A program made the position numbers and the translations under genes. Source: Ixodes scapularis (lineage: Eukaryota > Arthropoda > Arachnida > Ixodida > Ixodidae). Taken from it: a stretch of DNA of 64,000 nt. Each line of letters begins with the position of its first letter. Position 1 is the first letter of the stretch. The stretch is from positions 105,700,831 through 105,764,830 of the forward strand of contig NW_024609846.1 of assembly GCF_016920785.2 (NCBI RefSeq). Reading direction: 5' to 3'. Below are positions 20,570-31,309 of this stretch, in pieces. The notes below the pieces were generated by a model. The model saw only the letters and a program-made list of their open reading frames with translations, had not been told where the DNA came from and made no database searches.

Positions 20570-20734
20570 TAGGGAGTTTTCGTAGACCGCGATGCGCCCT
20601 CCGCTAAACGTTCCGCAACGACGGAGTTGCTACTGCGCCTGCGCGCCGATAGCCTTGACTGTGGAGTTCCCGCTATCCTAGCGGGTTGCGGAGGGCCTTG
20701 CGGGACGGCGAAAACGATCTACGAAAACTCCCTA
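20570..20734 (+). mobile_element. 165-bp MITE, unit 2 of 3
   Basis: Ends TAGGGAGTTTTCG and CGAAAACTCCCTA. It is separated by one T from unit 1 and by one T from unit 3. Confidence 0.85.
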
Positions 20735-20735
20735 T

Positions 20736-20900
20736 TAGGGAGTTTTCGTAGATCGTTTTCGCCGTCCCGCAAGGCCCTCCGCAACCCGCTACGATAGCGG
20801 GAACTCCACAGTCAAGGCTATCGGCGCGCAGGCGCAGTAGCAACTTCTTCGCTGCGTAACGCTTAGCGGAGGGGGCAACGCGGTCTACGAAAACTCCCTA
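20736..20900 (-). mobile_element. 165-bp MITE, unit 3 of 3 (inverted relative to unit 2)
   Basis: It is close to the exact reverse complement of unit 2 (for example cgttttcgccgtcccgcaag), so units 2 and 3 form a palindrome of about 330 bp. Confidence 0.85.
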
Positions 20901-21463
20901 TTGTTGCAACCGCCGGTAGCGGCCGACGGTTCGTAACGACCCCTACACAGGAAATGAGGCACTCTCGACCGTTCGACAGTCAAAACGTCGCTGAGCGCGA
21001 TGACATTTTAAAACTTTGGTTGGGGCTAGTCTGTTCATATCGATTAGAAGGTTAAAAGGCGCGAACAAACAGGACGAAAAAGACACACGTACGACACGGA
21101 CAGGCGCCAACTTCCAACTGATTTATTGAAACACGGATCATCGTCAAACTCAATCCCAACGCCTAAACACATGCAATTGATAAAAATTCTTATCGCTCAT
21201 TACACACATCCTTCAAGAAACACAATTTCTTTGGTTAACAGATAAAGAGATGGCATGCTTACGGATCTGTTAGCCGCTTTGTGTATAGAGAAAGCTTCGA
21301 TTAGTTCTCTTTCCATTTTTTCATTCCCTTTCTTGATAAACCTTGTGCGCTCAAACAAAGGTTCGCATGCACCCACATCGTTTGCAGTGCTCCGCAAGAT
21401 GACCACCCGGATTATTGCGTACGGCAAGCTTGTGTTCACTGAGAGCGAGCCATCAGTGAAGGA

Positions 21464-21775
21464 GTGGACTGCCTCAAGCACACAGTGAGTCGAGAACCGA
21501 GGAAACAACCACCTGTTAGAAAAATCGCTGACTTTATGAGGGACAGTGGGCTTACAGTGGTAGAAGCCTACAAAGAGGGCGGTTTTGTTGTGATGAAGGA
21601 GGACGTTTTCCAGGACAAGGCTTTAGCAGCTATTGAAAAGAATTTCAGGCCTGTCGAATTTCTCCCGAAGAAGCAAAAGACGGCTGCGCTGAGGTTGCTC
21701 AAAGACGTGAACCGTGAAGGAGTGAGAAAGGCGCTCAACAAAGCAGAAAATGGTTTTTTGGAGGTCTTCTTTTAG
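21464..21775 (+). pseudogene. Penelope-like protein, N-terminal part
   Basis: The frame contains IADFMRDSGLTVVEAYKEGG then FVVMKEDVFQDKALAAIEKN and FRPVEFLPKKQKTAALRLLK. Segments like KEGGFVV...(F)...KA...I..NF precede the RT core in Penelope-like polyproteins. The frame stops at 21775. The next stretch (21776-22190) has degraded RT motifs in several frames, such as a DAEELFYS-like VDAEELFY segment near 21975. Confidence 0.75.
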
Positions 21776-22190
21776 CGGCAAGACTCATAAGCCTAGCTGA
21801 CCCTTACGAGTCATTGTATCGGAAAAGAGTGCCTGACAGGTCCAGGTCAGCAGGTACTTACAGCGTCACCTATGTGCTTTCGTCATTGACGATCCCTTTC
21901 TGGTTCGAAGCTCCGGGGGACTAGTTCAAGATTTGAAAACAGGATTGCAGAATGCCGCCACAGCCTTTTCTGTGGATGCAGAAGAGTTGTTTTACTCGGT
22001 TCTCCATGATGGACTTTACATCGCTGTTCGTGAGTGCATAACGCAGTCAGGTGAAGTGGCGTCCTAGAATTTTACGGGTGTCAACTGCGACCTTTTTATA
22101 GCGCTGTTAGAATTTTACTTGCAGTCCACGGCCGTTGTTTTTAATGAACAGTTCTACGCAGAAAAATGTGGTATTTGTATTGGTTCTTAA

Positions 22191-22472
22191 GTGGCACCTG
22201 TTTTGTGTGACATTTATCTTTCTGCCATGGACAAGCGCATATCGAGGAATCTTGACGGGATAATTGTGGTCAAGATCTTCCGCTATGTGGATGATTTTTT
22301 GGTTCTTTTGGAGGAATGTACAGCAAATTGTATGGAAAATGACGTGGTAGAAATTGTTAATCTGTTTAGGTCACTGTCCGGCGTACTGAACTTCACTTGG
22401 GAAATGCCTAATGATGGCAGTATTCAGTTTCTAGATTTACAGCTCTTTTTTACTAAGGATCATTTGTGCTAA
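22191..22472 (+). pseudogene. Penelope-like reverse transcriptase, palm part
   Basis: The frame reads MAPVLCDIYLSAMDKRISRN, then FRYVDDFLVLLEE (YVDD codons at 22284-22295) and QFLDLQLFF. The catalytic Asp pair and the following F-L-D-L block are those of Penelope-like RTs, relatives of telomerase. The frame stops at 22472, before the thumb and endonuclease. The preceding RT blocks are in other frames. Confidence 0.88.
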
Positions 22473-22857
22473 AGTTATAATCCACGAACTAAGAAAAGCC
22501 TTCTTTCTTTTAGCAGCGCCCACTCAAAGCTCGTAAAGCGGGGCATTGCAGACACCTGTCTTCACGCAGCCATTACAAAAAGCTGCCAGCATAGACTGTC
22601 GGTCAGCTTTGATCAGCAGGTTGCACGTTTGACGAGGGCCGGTTACCCGAAGAGCGTAGTGACAAATGTGTGTGAAAGGCTCTTACAGAAAATAAACGAG
22701 AGGATGTTGAATAAAGTCGTGAAAAGACAGACAAGATGCCAGTGCAGGTGATACCATATTTGCACCAAAGTGTCCCACAATTTAAAAAAGATGGCTGTTA
22801 AACTAAGGGTTAACGTAGTCTTCTCAGCCCTGTGCAAATTTTCAGATATGCTCCGCG

Positions 22858-23211
22858 ATGACGAAACGAAAGTTTGTGGTGTGCTCAAAAGAACGTGTAA
22901 CAAAATACACCGAATACTTGACTAATATGGTTTATGAGATTCATTTTCGTTGCGGTCAAGTTTACATCAGTCAGACCGGCCGATGCTTTAATGAAAGAGC
23001 GCGCGAACACAAGCTTGCCGTACGCAATAATTCGGGTGGTCATCTTGCAGAGCACTGCAAACGATGTGGGTGCGAACCTTTGTTTGAGCGCACAAGGTTT
23101 ATCAAGAAAGGGAATGAAAAAATGGAAAGAGAACTAATCGAAGTTTTCTGTATACACAAAGCGGCTAACAGATGCGTAAGCGTGCCATCTCTTTATCTGT
23201 TAACCAGATAA
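22858..23211 (+). pseudogene. Penelope-like GIY-YIG endonuclease domain
   Basis: The frame contains MVYEIHFRCGQVYISQTGRC, then NERAREHKLAV and HLAEHC, and ends at the stop codon 23209-23211 after SLYLLTR. The V-Y...C(G)-x-V-Y-I-x-Q-T-G-R block followed by R-x-x-E-H and the H-x3-C segment is the GIY-YIG nuclease of canonical Penelope-like elements, which cuts the target. The 3' half of this sequence is also the inverted 5' arm at 21200-21437. An AATAAA-like signal (caataaatc) follows near 23312. Confidence 0.9.
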
Positions 23212-23392
23212 ATTGTGTTTCTCGAAGGATGTGTATACCGAGCGATAAGAATGTTTATCAGTTGCACGTGTTTAGGCAATTGGGATCGAGTTGGACGATG
23301 ATTCGTGTTTCAATAAATCAGTTAGAAGTTGGCGCCTGTCCGTGTCGTACGTGTGTCTTTTTCGTCCTGTTTGTTCGCGCCTTTTAACCTTT

Positions 23393-24346
23393 TAATTGAC
23401 AATTTAATAATTCGGCTATATTGGTATCTTATTTTAGTTGCTTAAGGGTAAAAAAAAGTGTCCAGCTTTGGTGTAACATAGACGAGTAACGCACGGGCAG
23501 ACACAGCAATTTTTTGTGTAAAAAAAGTTACACAATAATTTTAGCTTTTTTGGAAACATATAATTTATTACTCCTGAAAGATTACAGAAAAAATAGTATT
23601 TGAACTGCAGCGAACGTTACAGCATTGAAAAAAAGTGATTGAGGCGTTAAAAATTCACAATAAAATGTAATTGATTACACGTAATCAGCTACTTGTAACT
23701 CGTTACGTACAAGTCTGGTCAGAAGAAACTTTCAAGGTAGTCTAAGCATTGAAAAGTTTATGCATTCTTATTCTCAGTCACCTTCATTTATCATAATACA
23801 GAGTTTTAGAATAGGGGGCCCCAAACTCTTTGGGAGACCCAAAGCGTCGAGGCCCCTTATTTTAAAATTATTGCTTCACGAGGACTAGCGTACGAATTTC
23901 TCGAGACGGCAGCGAAAACGTTGGATAATGTGACCTTCTATTTTACTTTTATCTGCAGCATTTCTTAATTTGTCTGTAGCTGCCTTCTAAAAGGCAGCGT
24001 TCTCTTCATCTGTATTTAGAGTCAATCTTACATTTGTAGTGCCATCTGCAAACTCGCGCATTTAGGACACAGAAACCCTGTGCAACAAGGGCACAGTTGA
24101 CGAAAGCAATATTGCCATACTCCGTTTCAGCTTAAGTCCAGACGCAGACGACGCTACGAGCTAAGGGGACCAATCAGGCTGTGTGAAAAGCGCAAGTCAC
24201 TGGCCTTTCTTTTTTTATGCTTAATTGGTTCAGCGATAATAAAGCGCGTACATAAACATGACAAACACTACAATGATGCGTGAATTTATATGGTGTCAGT
24301 ATACTTCGGAATCAATAGTTTGCTACAGTGTCAGGTGTCTTTCTAA
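23393..24346. other. AT-rich region, no gene recognised
   Basis: No coding frame with a motif. Near 24120-24190 there is a partial copy of the MITE at 28743-28985 (cagcttaagtccagacgcagacgacgc). Confidence 0.45.
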
Positions 24347-25150
24347 TGGACTGTTCACACGATGCATCTTTTAGGCGCGCAACAGTTTCGCGGCACTCAA
24401 GTTTCGCGAAATGTGCTCGTTCACACGTACCGCTTCACGTGCAACAACGATGACGTTTAGACTCGCGAAAATAGTTTGGGTGTTGACCATAAAGTGGCGC
24501 TTCAGTTGAAAGCCAACATCATCATCATCACCATTAGCCATTCAGCGTCGTGTTCTCCATCTCCCGCCACATTCTAAAAACCGAAGCACCTTCTGCCTGC
24601 GATTCCATCGAACCAGCGGCAGCTCCGCCGCCGCTGGTTCGAACACTCCTCCGTCCCCGCACCGTCCCGTTTTCGGCACGGCGCCCACGGCGCTTTCGCC
24701 GGGACGGGGCCAGACGCCGGCTGTGTGAATGAGGCCTAATTGTCTTCGTCCATCGCTGGATTTTTTTCCGATATGTTACTCACTTTTCCTTCAGTGGTGT
24801 TTGTCGTACTTGCGGAAGCGCCGGCAGTATCCATCGTTCGGGGTTTCGTGTTTTTTCGGATTTGGCTCGGCCACAACACCGGCAGTGAAGTGGTCTTCTT
24901 GAACAGCTCGCTCCCCCCTCAAAGGCTACGTGAGAGCGTTTCTGAGCGGCCATTAGCGGCGCCCTCAGAGTGATTGACAGGACTCGGCGAAGTTTCAGCA
25001 AAAGCTCGCTCCATAAGGGAGGTGTGCGCGCAACTTTTTTTAGATGCGCGCGTCCTTTTCCGGACTCGTTCAGACAGCGCAACCATTTCGCGAAACAACG
25101 TTTCGCGACACTAGATGCGCGAAAAAAATGCATCGTGTGAACGGGCCTTA
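24347..25150. mobile_element. DNA element with GTTCACACGATGCA inverted ends
   Basis: The left end is tggactgttcacacgatgcat; the complement of the right end reads taaggcccgttcacacgatgca. Internal sequence near 24720 (gtgtgaatgaggccta) looks like the end of another, nested element. Target duplication not resolved. Confidence 0.65.
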
Positions 25151-25261
25151 ATAAAGTAAGAAAACGCAATTGCTCGAAACCGAAACCGGACTGGGGAAAA
25201 AGAAATATGGAGGGAAAAGTTACCAGAAATCACGTGGCTACACCCGACTGCTTTTTGGGGG

Positions 25262-25605
25262 GATCGGTGGCCGAGTGGTCCAACGCACACTAAAGGCGCA
25301 CACCAGCTCGGAGCACGTGGAGCGAAAGCTCGGGCAGCAAAACCCAGGATCCTGGGTTCAATCCCCACCCCTGCCCGCTTCGATCTGGATGAGCATCGTA
25401 CCGGCGTGCGGTCGTGTATCACTTCTGCGTGGTGCACGTTAAAGACTCCAGGCTAACGGTTGCACCGCACTGGCTAAATTTCTCATCTACAGCTGAGACA
25501 CGAGACGCCCACTGAGGCAGACTAACTTTCGGCTGTATAAACATACATACAACAATTTGCTTGCTTTTGCCAAACTGGTTTTTTTTTTTTTTTTTTTTTT
25601 TTTTG
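25262..25605 (+). mobile_element. tRNA-derived SINE (Ruka-like, tRNA-Ser type head)
   Basis: An A box, tggccgagtggtccaacgc (25267-25285), and a B box, gggttcaatcccc (25354-25366), are spaced as in a tRNA with a long variable arm. A tRNA-unrelated body follows, with gcgtggtgcacgttaaagactcc. It ends in a run of about 24 T. I recall a similar head and body for tick Ruka SINEs; this needs alignment. Confidence 0.7.
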
Positions 25606-25879
25606 TGACAATTAGACGAACAATCCGCACGAAGCACGTCGATTTTGACGTTCTGGTATTTTTCAAGCTCCTATTCGTGTTCGTAAGACGAATGATGTGT
25701 TCAGCCAGGAGAAGGGGTGACGACTCGGCGACGTCTTCGGGCGAATCAGCTTGGTGGTCGGCCGTGTCGTACGGAATAAATCCGAATTGTTTTGATAGGT
25801 AAGCGATTGCTCTTCCAAAGCCAGACAGATTCGCCGGTACCGGGAATAACAGTTGTGAAGTCGAGGTTCCACGCCCGTC

Positions 25880-26465
25880 GTCCGCCGCCATCGCTTAAGC
25901 GCGAGACACATGGACGGCAGAATCTTCCGATCCGACGTCCGATCCGACAGTCCGAACGCCGCTCCGAATTGCCGCACGCGACAGTTTGAGACACACGCTT
26001 CCGACCTTGCATGCGACACGACGATCCGTTCGGCTCCGCCCAGGAGATCCAAGCACCCCAGCGGAGGTCCGCGTTCATAGATCTCTGGTCTTAGATTGAC
26101 GGTTTAGCTTGCACAAGCGTGCGTTCTTTGCCGGGGTCATCTTTCTCGAATGGGTCGGCGGGATCCACGCGTCCGGCTTCCCCTCGCCCGTCCCGTTATC
26201 GCGTTCGCTTCGTCCCCGCCAGACCCAGTGCGTCATCATGACGTTCGCGCTAGCTGTGCTGTCATTGGCTGGACGCATCCGACAATCCGTCCGCCGTGCG
26301 AAACTATCTGGCGCGTTGGACGCACGTCGGATCGCCGATCCGACGTCTGATGCGACCAAATTTTTCGGATCAGGCAGTCGTATTGCCGGATCGGACGTCG
26401 GATCGGATGGTTTTTTCGCGCATGTGTCTCGCGCTTTATCCCGCTTCCGTCAGCCGTCCAGCCCA
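25880..26465. mobile_element. DNA-element-like inverted repeat (GCGCGAGACACATG arms)
   Basis: The left arm gcgcgagacacatggacgg...ccgatccgacgtccgatccga pairs with the inverse near 26375-26440. The core has direct ggatcggacgtcgg-type motifs. No coding part. Confidence 0.6.
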
Positions 26466-26479
26466 CGACTCCCGCGATA

Positions 26480-27030
26480 CATCGCCGTGTTGAGAATTAC
26501 GCTGAGAATGCACGCTTCCGGTTCTCTGTGCGAGTTTTTTTTTTCTTTTTCAGTCAACGCATTTGCATTTTTTCAGAAGCCACAAAAAATTAGTATCATG
26601 TTTTTTTTTATATTTTTAATAACGAGTGTGGTGCCTTCGATGACCCACGACTTCGACTTTATTTGGTGGTTTTGTCTAAACCACACGTGACCACGGAGAA
26701 GACAGTGAGCTCGAGTCAAACCTGCCAGTTCTCGAGCAGAAAGAAAGCGAATTTCGAGCCGCAAATTGTATTCTGGATAGTTGGGTTCTCATATGTCATG
26801 TACAAATAAAAACCTTGGCGAGCATAAATACCCTGTCAGTGTACCTTTAAGGTGAAACCAAGTATAGCTAGCCTTAATTTACTGTCTTTTCAACGAGCCA
26901 TTTTATATTTGTTTGTTTGTTTATATATTAACGGGGATTAAACGTGTATATTTCCTTGTTTTTTGTTGTTTTTATTTGCCTTAACTAAACAGTCAAAGCA
27001 AATTGTACTTTTGTGTTTCATTTTTTTTTT
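26480..27030. other. AT-rich spacer, no gene seen
   Basis: T runs and short open frames only. A (gtttgttt)-type run lies at 26911-26922. Confidence 0.4.
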
Positions 27031-27091
27031 TCACCGAGGTCCTATAGCTTTCGAACCACGTGAATTCACAAACAGACACAAAACTATTTTC

Positions 27092-27328
27092 ATGGCGTTT
27101 ATTGCTACCAACACCTCCACCGGAAATGGTGTAGCCATCTCAGTCGCTCTTGACAGACAGGTGAGGGCCACGTTTGCCCCTGGCAGCCGGCTGATCGCCA
27201 GAACCGTGCAGGTGATCATCGACGGGGTCAAGGGATCGCAGGTGACAACTGTATCCGTACATCCTCGAGAGCACAAGAGCCTGCGTCCGTCCAAAGAAAC
27301 TCTCATTTTTACTGTCGAATTCGACTAA
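27092..27328 (+). CDS. Unidentified 78-residue ORF, possible terminal exon
   Basis: The frame reads MAFIATNTSTGNGVAISVAL, then VRATFAPGSRLIARTVQVII and ETLIFTVEFD before TAA. It is GC-rich at third positions, unlike its AT-rich flanks, with alternating hydrophobic residues suggesting beta strands. The frame is open upstream to a pyrimidine tract ending in cag/ccgag near 27038, so it might be a last exon with a splice acceptor there. The opposite strand is also open (27306-27031), which weakens the call. I cannot name a family. Confidence 0.35.
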   Translation: MAFIATNTSTGNGVAISVALDRQVRATFAPGSRLIARTVQVIIDGVKGSQVTTVSVHPREHKSLRPSKETLIFTVEFD

Positions 27329-28359
27329 CTATTTTAGACTTCAATCAATCAATTAGCGTTTAATGCAGTTTGAAACACAAACTGAGGGTGGCGAGGAAAA
27401 AGCTGTGTCGTCCACTGCGTTTTGAGATTTAAGACTTGAGATTACTAGCTTAATAAAAAAAATAAGAAAGAAACGTGTTTTTTTTTTTTTTTTTTTTTTT
27501 CGCCTTGAAGACCGTTTAGCGATTGGTATGCGGCAAGAACCTGAGGGAGAGGAGGAGCCGAGAGAGCGCGGGGACGTCCAAACGCCGAGCACTGGGTTGG
27601 CTCCGATTGGAATGGTTAGGGGGCAGACCTAAAGTTATACACGAACTCATCTCTTTTACGTCACGGCGCGGTGGTGGCGCGTCGGTCGCACTTCCGGTCT
27701 GGAACTGTGGGCAGAAGTCCCCATGCCAGACGTGTATTCCTGCGTTGTTATGAAAGGAACCAGACAAAAACCTGCCTTCTCGTCAAAACATCGCAACTGG
27801 GGCCGTACCAAAAGTGTCGAGAAAAGTTTGAAGGTCGGTTTTCACGTGCTCGGATCGTCCGAGGATGTGGATATGTGCCGTGAAAAGGGAAAAGCAGACG
27901 CCGTCGGACAACTATTGCTTGGGCGGGAAGCACTTTGGGTTGAATTCACGGATACTTGTAATCATCAGATTTATTTGTTTTCTTCCAACATGACCGCGAA
28001 AAAACCGTCAAGTTGTGCGGACCACCTGCGGATTACGTTCAGTGCGTCTTCAAGTTCAAACGGCCTTCTGATCGTTCGAACTGTCGTCTGCTCTTTCAAA
28101 CGTTTCTGCTTGTCGTCTGCTCTCTTAGACGACGCCGGCCCGTAGACCAAATGTTGTCCCGGTACTTGCGATAAGAAGTAAGTGCAGGCCTCAAAAGATT
28201 TAAATTTGAAGGTTGGTAAGCAGGCTTGATGTAAACAGTAGATACATGAAGATGTTGATCATTGCTACCAGTGCCCATCACCGACTTGTTATGCCTAATT
28301 CACTTGGTCCGATTCTGCTTGCGATTTTCAGTATCGACGTCGACCATCTCAGCTACGGT
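27329..28359. other. No firm gene; MITE-related fragments
   Basis: 27535-27640 resembles the end of the element family at 29335-30268 (gagggagaggaggagccgagag). A 140-codon frame at 27723-28145 starts MPDVYSCVVMKGTRQKPAFS but has no motif I recognise. 28020-28140 repeats ctgctc/gtcgtctgctc strings seen also at 59900. Confidence 0.35.
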
Positions 28360-28653
28360 TCACGTTTTTGCAACCCGAGCGGCGTCGCGACTGAAAATTG
28401 CGAGCGAAATCTCATCATGCGAATCAAGCATTAGCGTACATACTGCGGCGTCCACGCGGAATGAATCGCCAGATGTCACATTATCCACGCGAAGTTTTGC
28501 GGTGTAACGAGCCTCGGTAATTTCGCTGACGCCGCTCAAGATAGTCAGACATCGCCAGGAAGATGTAGAATCAACAATTCGAACGCGAAAAAGGGCAGGG
28601 GGACTCACACCGACGCCGACAACATCGCATTTCAATGGATTGTTTATGGGCAA
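28360..28653 (-). CDS. Unidentified 97-residue ORF
   Basis: The minus-strand frame starts MPINNPLKCDVVGVGVSPPA and continues EITEARYTAKLRVDNVTSGD, DAAVCTLMLDSHDEISLAIF, ending at a TGA. Composition is protein-like, with mixed charged and hydrophobic residues and no low complexity, in a region otherwise made of MITEs. No known domain is recognised. It could be an exon of a mobile-element protein or a decayed cellular exon. The ATG has no supporting context. Confidence 0.3.
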   Translation of the reverse strand: MPINNPLKCDVVGVGVSPPALFRVRIVDSTSSWRCLTILSGVSEITEARYTAKLRVDNVTSGDSFRVDAAVCTLMLDSHDEISLAIFSRDAARVAKT

Positions 28654-28742
28654 CGGCGACCTTCTTGCCTACACCCCCATCGCGCATGCGCGGCGCCGGT
28701 GGCGTCCGCTAGGGGCGCTCCGGTTTGTTTGTAAACATGAGT

Positions 28743-28985
28743 TGGTGTATAGTTTGTTTCACTGAAAGTTCAGACGCGGCGGACGCTACGAGCGGATGGG
28801 ACCAATCAGAGAGCGTCAAAAGCGCACCATCATGGAGTTCGTCATATTTCTGTACATGTTCTATCATCGCTGAACCGATCGTAAACAAAAAAGGCCCTGT
28901 GACTTAGGCGCTGTTTGATTGGTGCCACTACCTCGTAACGTCGGCGGCTGCGTCTGGACTTAAGCTGAAACGAAGTATAGCTGTC
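28743..28985. mobile_element. MITE with CAGACGC(G/A)G inverted ends
   Basis: The left end gaaagttcagacgcggcggacgctacgag pairs with a right end whose complement is cagcttaagtccagacgcagccgccgacgttacgag. A partial copy is at 24120-24190. Confidence 0.6.
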
Positions 28986-29190
28986 TTCATCTCTACTGCA
29001 CTCGTGAAACGCGTTAGAACAAGGAACGCCGGCATCCAACGTTTGGCTCTCGCATTTGAACGCGTTTGACGAGTGCAGTGGAGACAAAGGCTGTTAACTT
29101 TAGGTCTACCCACTAATCATTGCAACCAGAGCTTGAGGTTTTAACGTCCCCGCGCGCACTCTCGTCTCCTCCTCTCCCTAAGTTCCTCGG
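28986..29190. mobile_element. Fragment of GAGAAATTGAGGGAGAGG-type MITE
   Basis: It contains an internal hairpin cactcgtgaaacgcgtt...aacgcgtttgacgagtg and ends ctcgtctcctcctctccctaag, matching the two fuller copies downstream. Confidence 0.5.
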
Positions 29191-29334
29191 CGGATTAAGA
29201 GAAGCATGGGTACTCATTCGTATTCTAAGTTCTAAGCGTTTTGGGGCGGGGGGGGGGGGGGGGGGGGGGACATTGGGGCCCCTACTTAAACAGGCATCTT
29301 ATGAATTAACAACTTATTTGAAAATAAAAGCTCA

Positions 29335-29795
29335 TTTTGACTTGGCTTCACTGTGCGCCGAGAAAGCACGGAAGAGGAGGACACGAGACCGCGCGAGAAC
29401 GTCGGGGTCGGCTAGCTAGAACAGCCGCGCGAGCGTCTTGAGACGGGGTTTGAGTTCCGCCCAGCTCGTGCGCTGGCTTTGGCGGTGCATCCCTTTCCCC
29501 AGTCTCAGCTGAGACGCTGTCTCTAGCAAGCCGGCCCAGAACGCCGAGCTGTGGTTAGTATGATTAGTGGTTAAACCTAAATCTCTATGCCATTCTCTTC
29601 AATGCACTCGTCGAACGTGCTAGAACACGGAACACCGGCGTTCTGCGTTTTAGCACGTTCGACGAGAGCCGTAGACACAAAGGCAGCTAGCCTTAGGTTT
29701 ACGCACTAATCGCACCAAGCAGAACTCCACGTTCTGACGTCCTCGCGCTCTCACGTGTCCTCCTCTTCCTAAGTTTCTCGGCGCATAGTCACTGA
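29335..29795. mobile_element. MITE with GTGCGCCGAGAAA inverted ends
   Basis: Left gtgcgccgagaaagcacggaagaggaggacacg; right end complement gtgactatgcgccgagaaacttaggaagaggaggacacg. An internal hairpin has arms cgtgctagaac / gttttagcacg. Confidence 0.65.
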
Positions 29796-30000
29796 CGATG
29801 TGAGAACGACAGAGAACTTCAGTTGTCCCTCCTCCAAAACGAGCTTCCTCTCGCGACAACACTTCGGTGTCTCGTGCACCTCGAGTGGGCGTGCGCAGTC
29901 AAAACACGGCGGAAGGAATGGTGCGCCCGCTCGAGTCTGGGTCACGTGGGCTGGGTACCTCAAAGTCAGGCCTCGCTGTTTACACTCCATCAGGGACTTT

Positions 30001-30268
30001 ACGGCGAGAAATTGAGGGAGAGAAGCAGACGAGAGTGCACGGGGAGCTCAGAACGCCGAGCTCTGATAGAAATGATAAGCGGATAGACGAGAAGCTTGCT
30101 GTTGTTGTCTCTCGTCCCTCTTCGAACGCATTTTAACACCAAACGCCGGCGTCCATGCGTTCGACGTTCGCGTTCGAGCGCGTTCGAACCAGTCGTTCCA
30201 ACCAGAGCTCGGTGTTCTGACGTCCGCGCATGCTCTCGTCTCCTCCTCTCCCTCAATTTCTCGCAGCT
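30001..30268. mobile_element. MITE with GCGAGAAATTGAGGGAGAG inverted ends
   Basis: Left ggcgagaaattgagggagag; right end complement gcgagaaattgagggagaggaggagacgagag. It has an internal dyad around cgttcgaac. Confidence 0.7.
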
Positions 30269-30913
30269 TCTTTTACTTGAACTGAACTTCGAAGCGAACG
30301 TTAGCACAATTAACTTCGAAGTATCGTCATCTTCTTGACTTTTATACGTTTAATGAAGAATGTGGTCGAACACCAGACTTTGCTAAGGGCTTAACCCTTG
30401 ATACCTGCAAGCCCGCCATTCATCACAGAAAATTACTTTCATGTTAGCCCCTAAACAACTTTAAAGAAAAAAAAAATTGTGATTTTTTCGTTTTTTTTTT
30501 GTTTGTTGTTGCGTTTGTTGTTTTTATTTATTTATTTTTATTTTTTTTTCTTGCTAAATATGGGGGGGGGGGGGGGGGGCAACATTTATATTTCGCTCCA
30601 AAATTAAACTCAACAAAATTAATTAACAAAAAAAAAAACGATGTACGGTACCTCGACAAAGAGCCAGAACGTGGCGCTGGCAATCCTCGTAGACGGTGAA
30701 AACTGAATGGGAGATGAAATCCAATGTTTGCGACATTTGGTCTTGATAGCAGATACTCGATTGCTTCTCGTCTTTACAAGAAAGCGTTTATTTGTCATCA
30801 CGGGTGTAACCAGGTGAACAAGGAAAAAGGAGAAACAGAAAGGACAACTGACCGCTGGACTACCAACTGTTTTAATAATTCGTCCTCTTACTCTACTAGT
30901 TTTTAAGCGTATT
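30269..30913. other. AT-rich spacer with homopolymers
   Basis: Runs of T near 30490-30550 and G at 30561-30579. No gene seen. Confidence 0.5.
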
Positions 30914-31145
30914 CAGTGGCGTAGCTAGGCAATCCGGCCCCCGGGTTCCTTATGTTTTTTGCAGCCCCCCTCAACACCCCCCCCCCCCCCCCCCCCGCTT
31001 TTAACTCTTCGAGATCGCAACCAAACAGTAAAGCGGGGGGGGGGGGGGGGGGGGGCATGTGCTGCCAGAGGTGGCTGTGCCACGTGACTGGGACGCCTGG
31101 TACCCGCCCCCCCCCCCCCCCCCCCGCGGCTCCTACGTGCCACTG
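30914..31145. mobile_element. MITE with CAGTGGCGTAG ends and poly-C/poly-G core
   Basis: Left CAGTGGCGTAGCTAGG, right CCTACGTGCCACTG. The flanks share gcgtat (gcgtatt / gcgtatc), an imperfect 7-8 bp duplication in keeping with hAT. The core has three runs of 15 or more C or G. Confidence 0.65.
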
Positions 31146-31309
31146 TGCGTATCCCTTTGCTTCTGCTTTTTTTCTTTATCGTGTACCATGTTGCCCCCTT
31201 CCTTCTACTTATATTGAGCAAGAAGGGCGCCCTGCAGAAAGAGATTTTCTTGAAGTTTCAGGGTTATTGAAGCGGAGCTTGACAGCTCCCTTGCTAGCTA
31301 GTCCTTATG

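Larger units (their letters stand above)
21048..23392 (+). mobile_element. Penelope-like element with inverted terminal repeats
   Basis: The 3' end of the element (23005-23392) recurs inverted at its 5' side (21048-21437); both arms begin aaggttaaaaggcgcgaac. Between them lie an N-terminal region, an RT with YVDD and a GIY-YIG endonuclease. Inverted pseudo-LTRs of this sort are typical of Penelope-like elements. The coding region has stops and shifts, so it is inactive. Confidence 0.92.

Noticed and set aside
25262..25372. Functional tRNA-Ser gene
   Set aside because: Arms do not pair as a mature tRNA and a SINE body follows.
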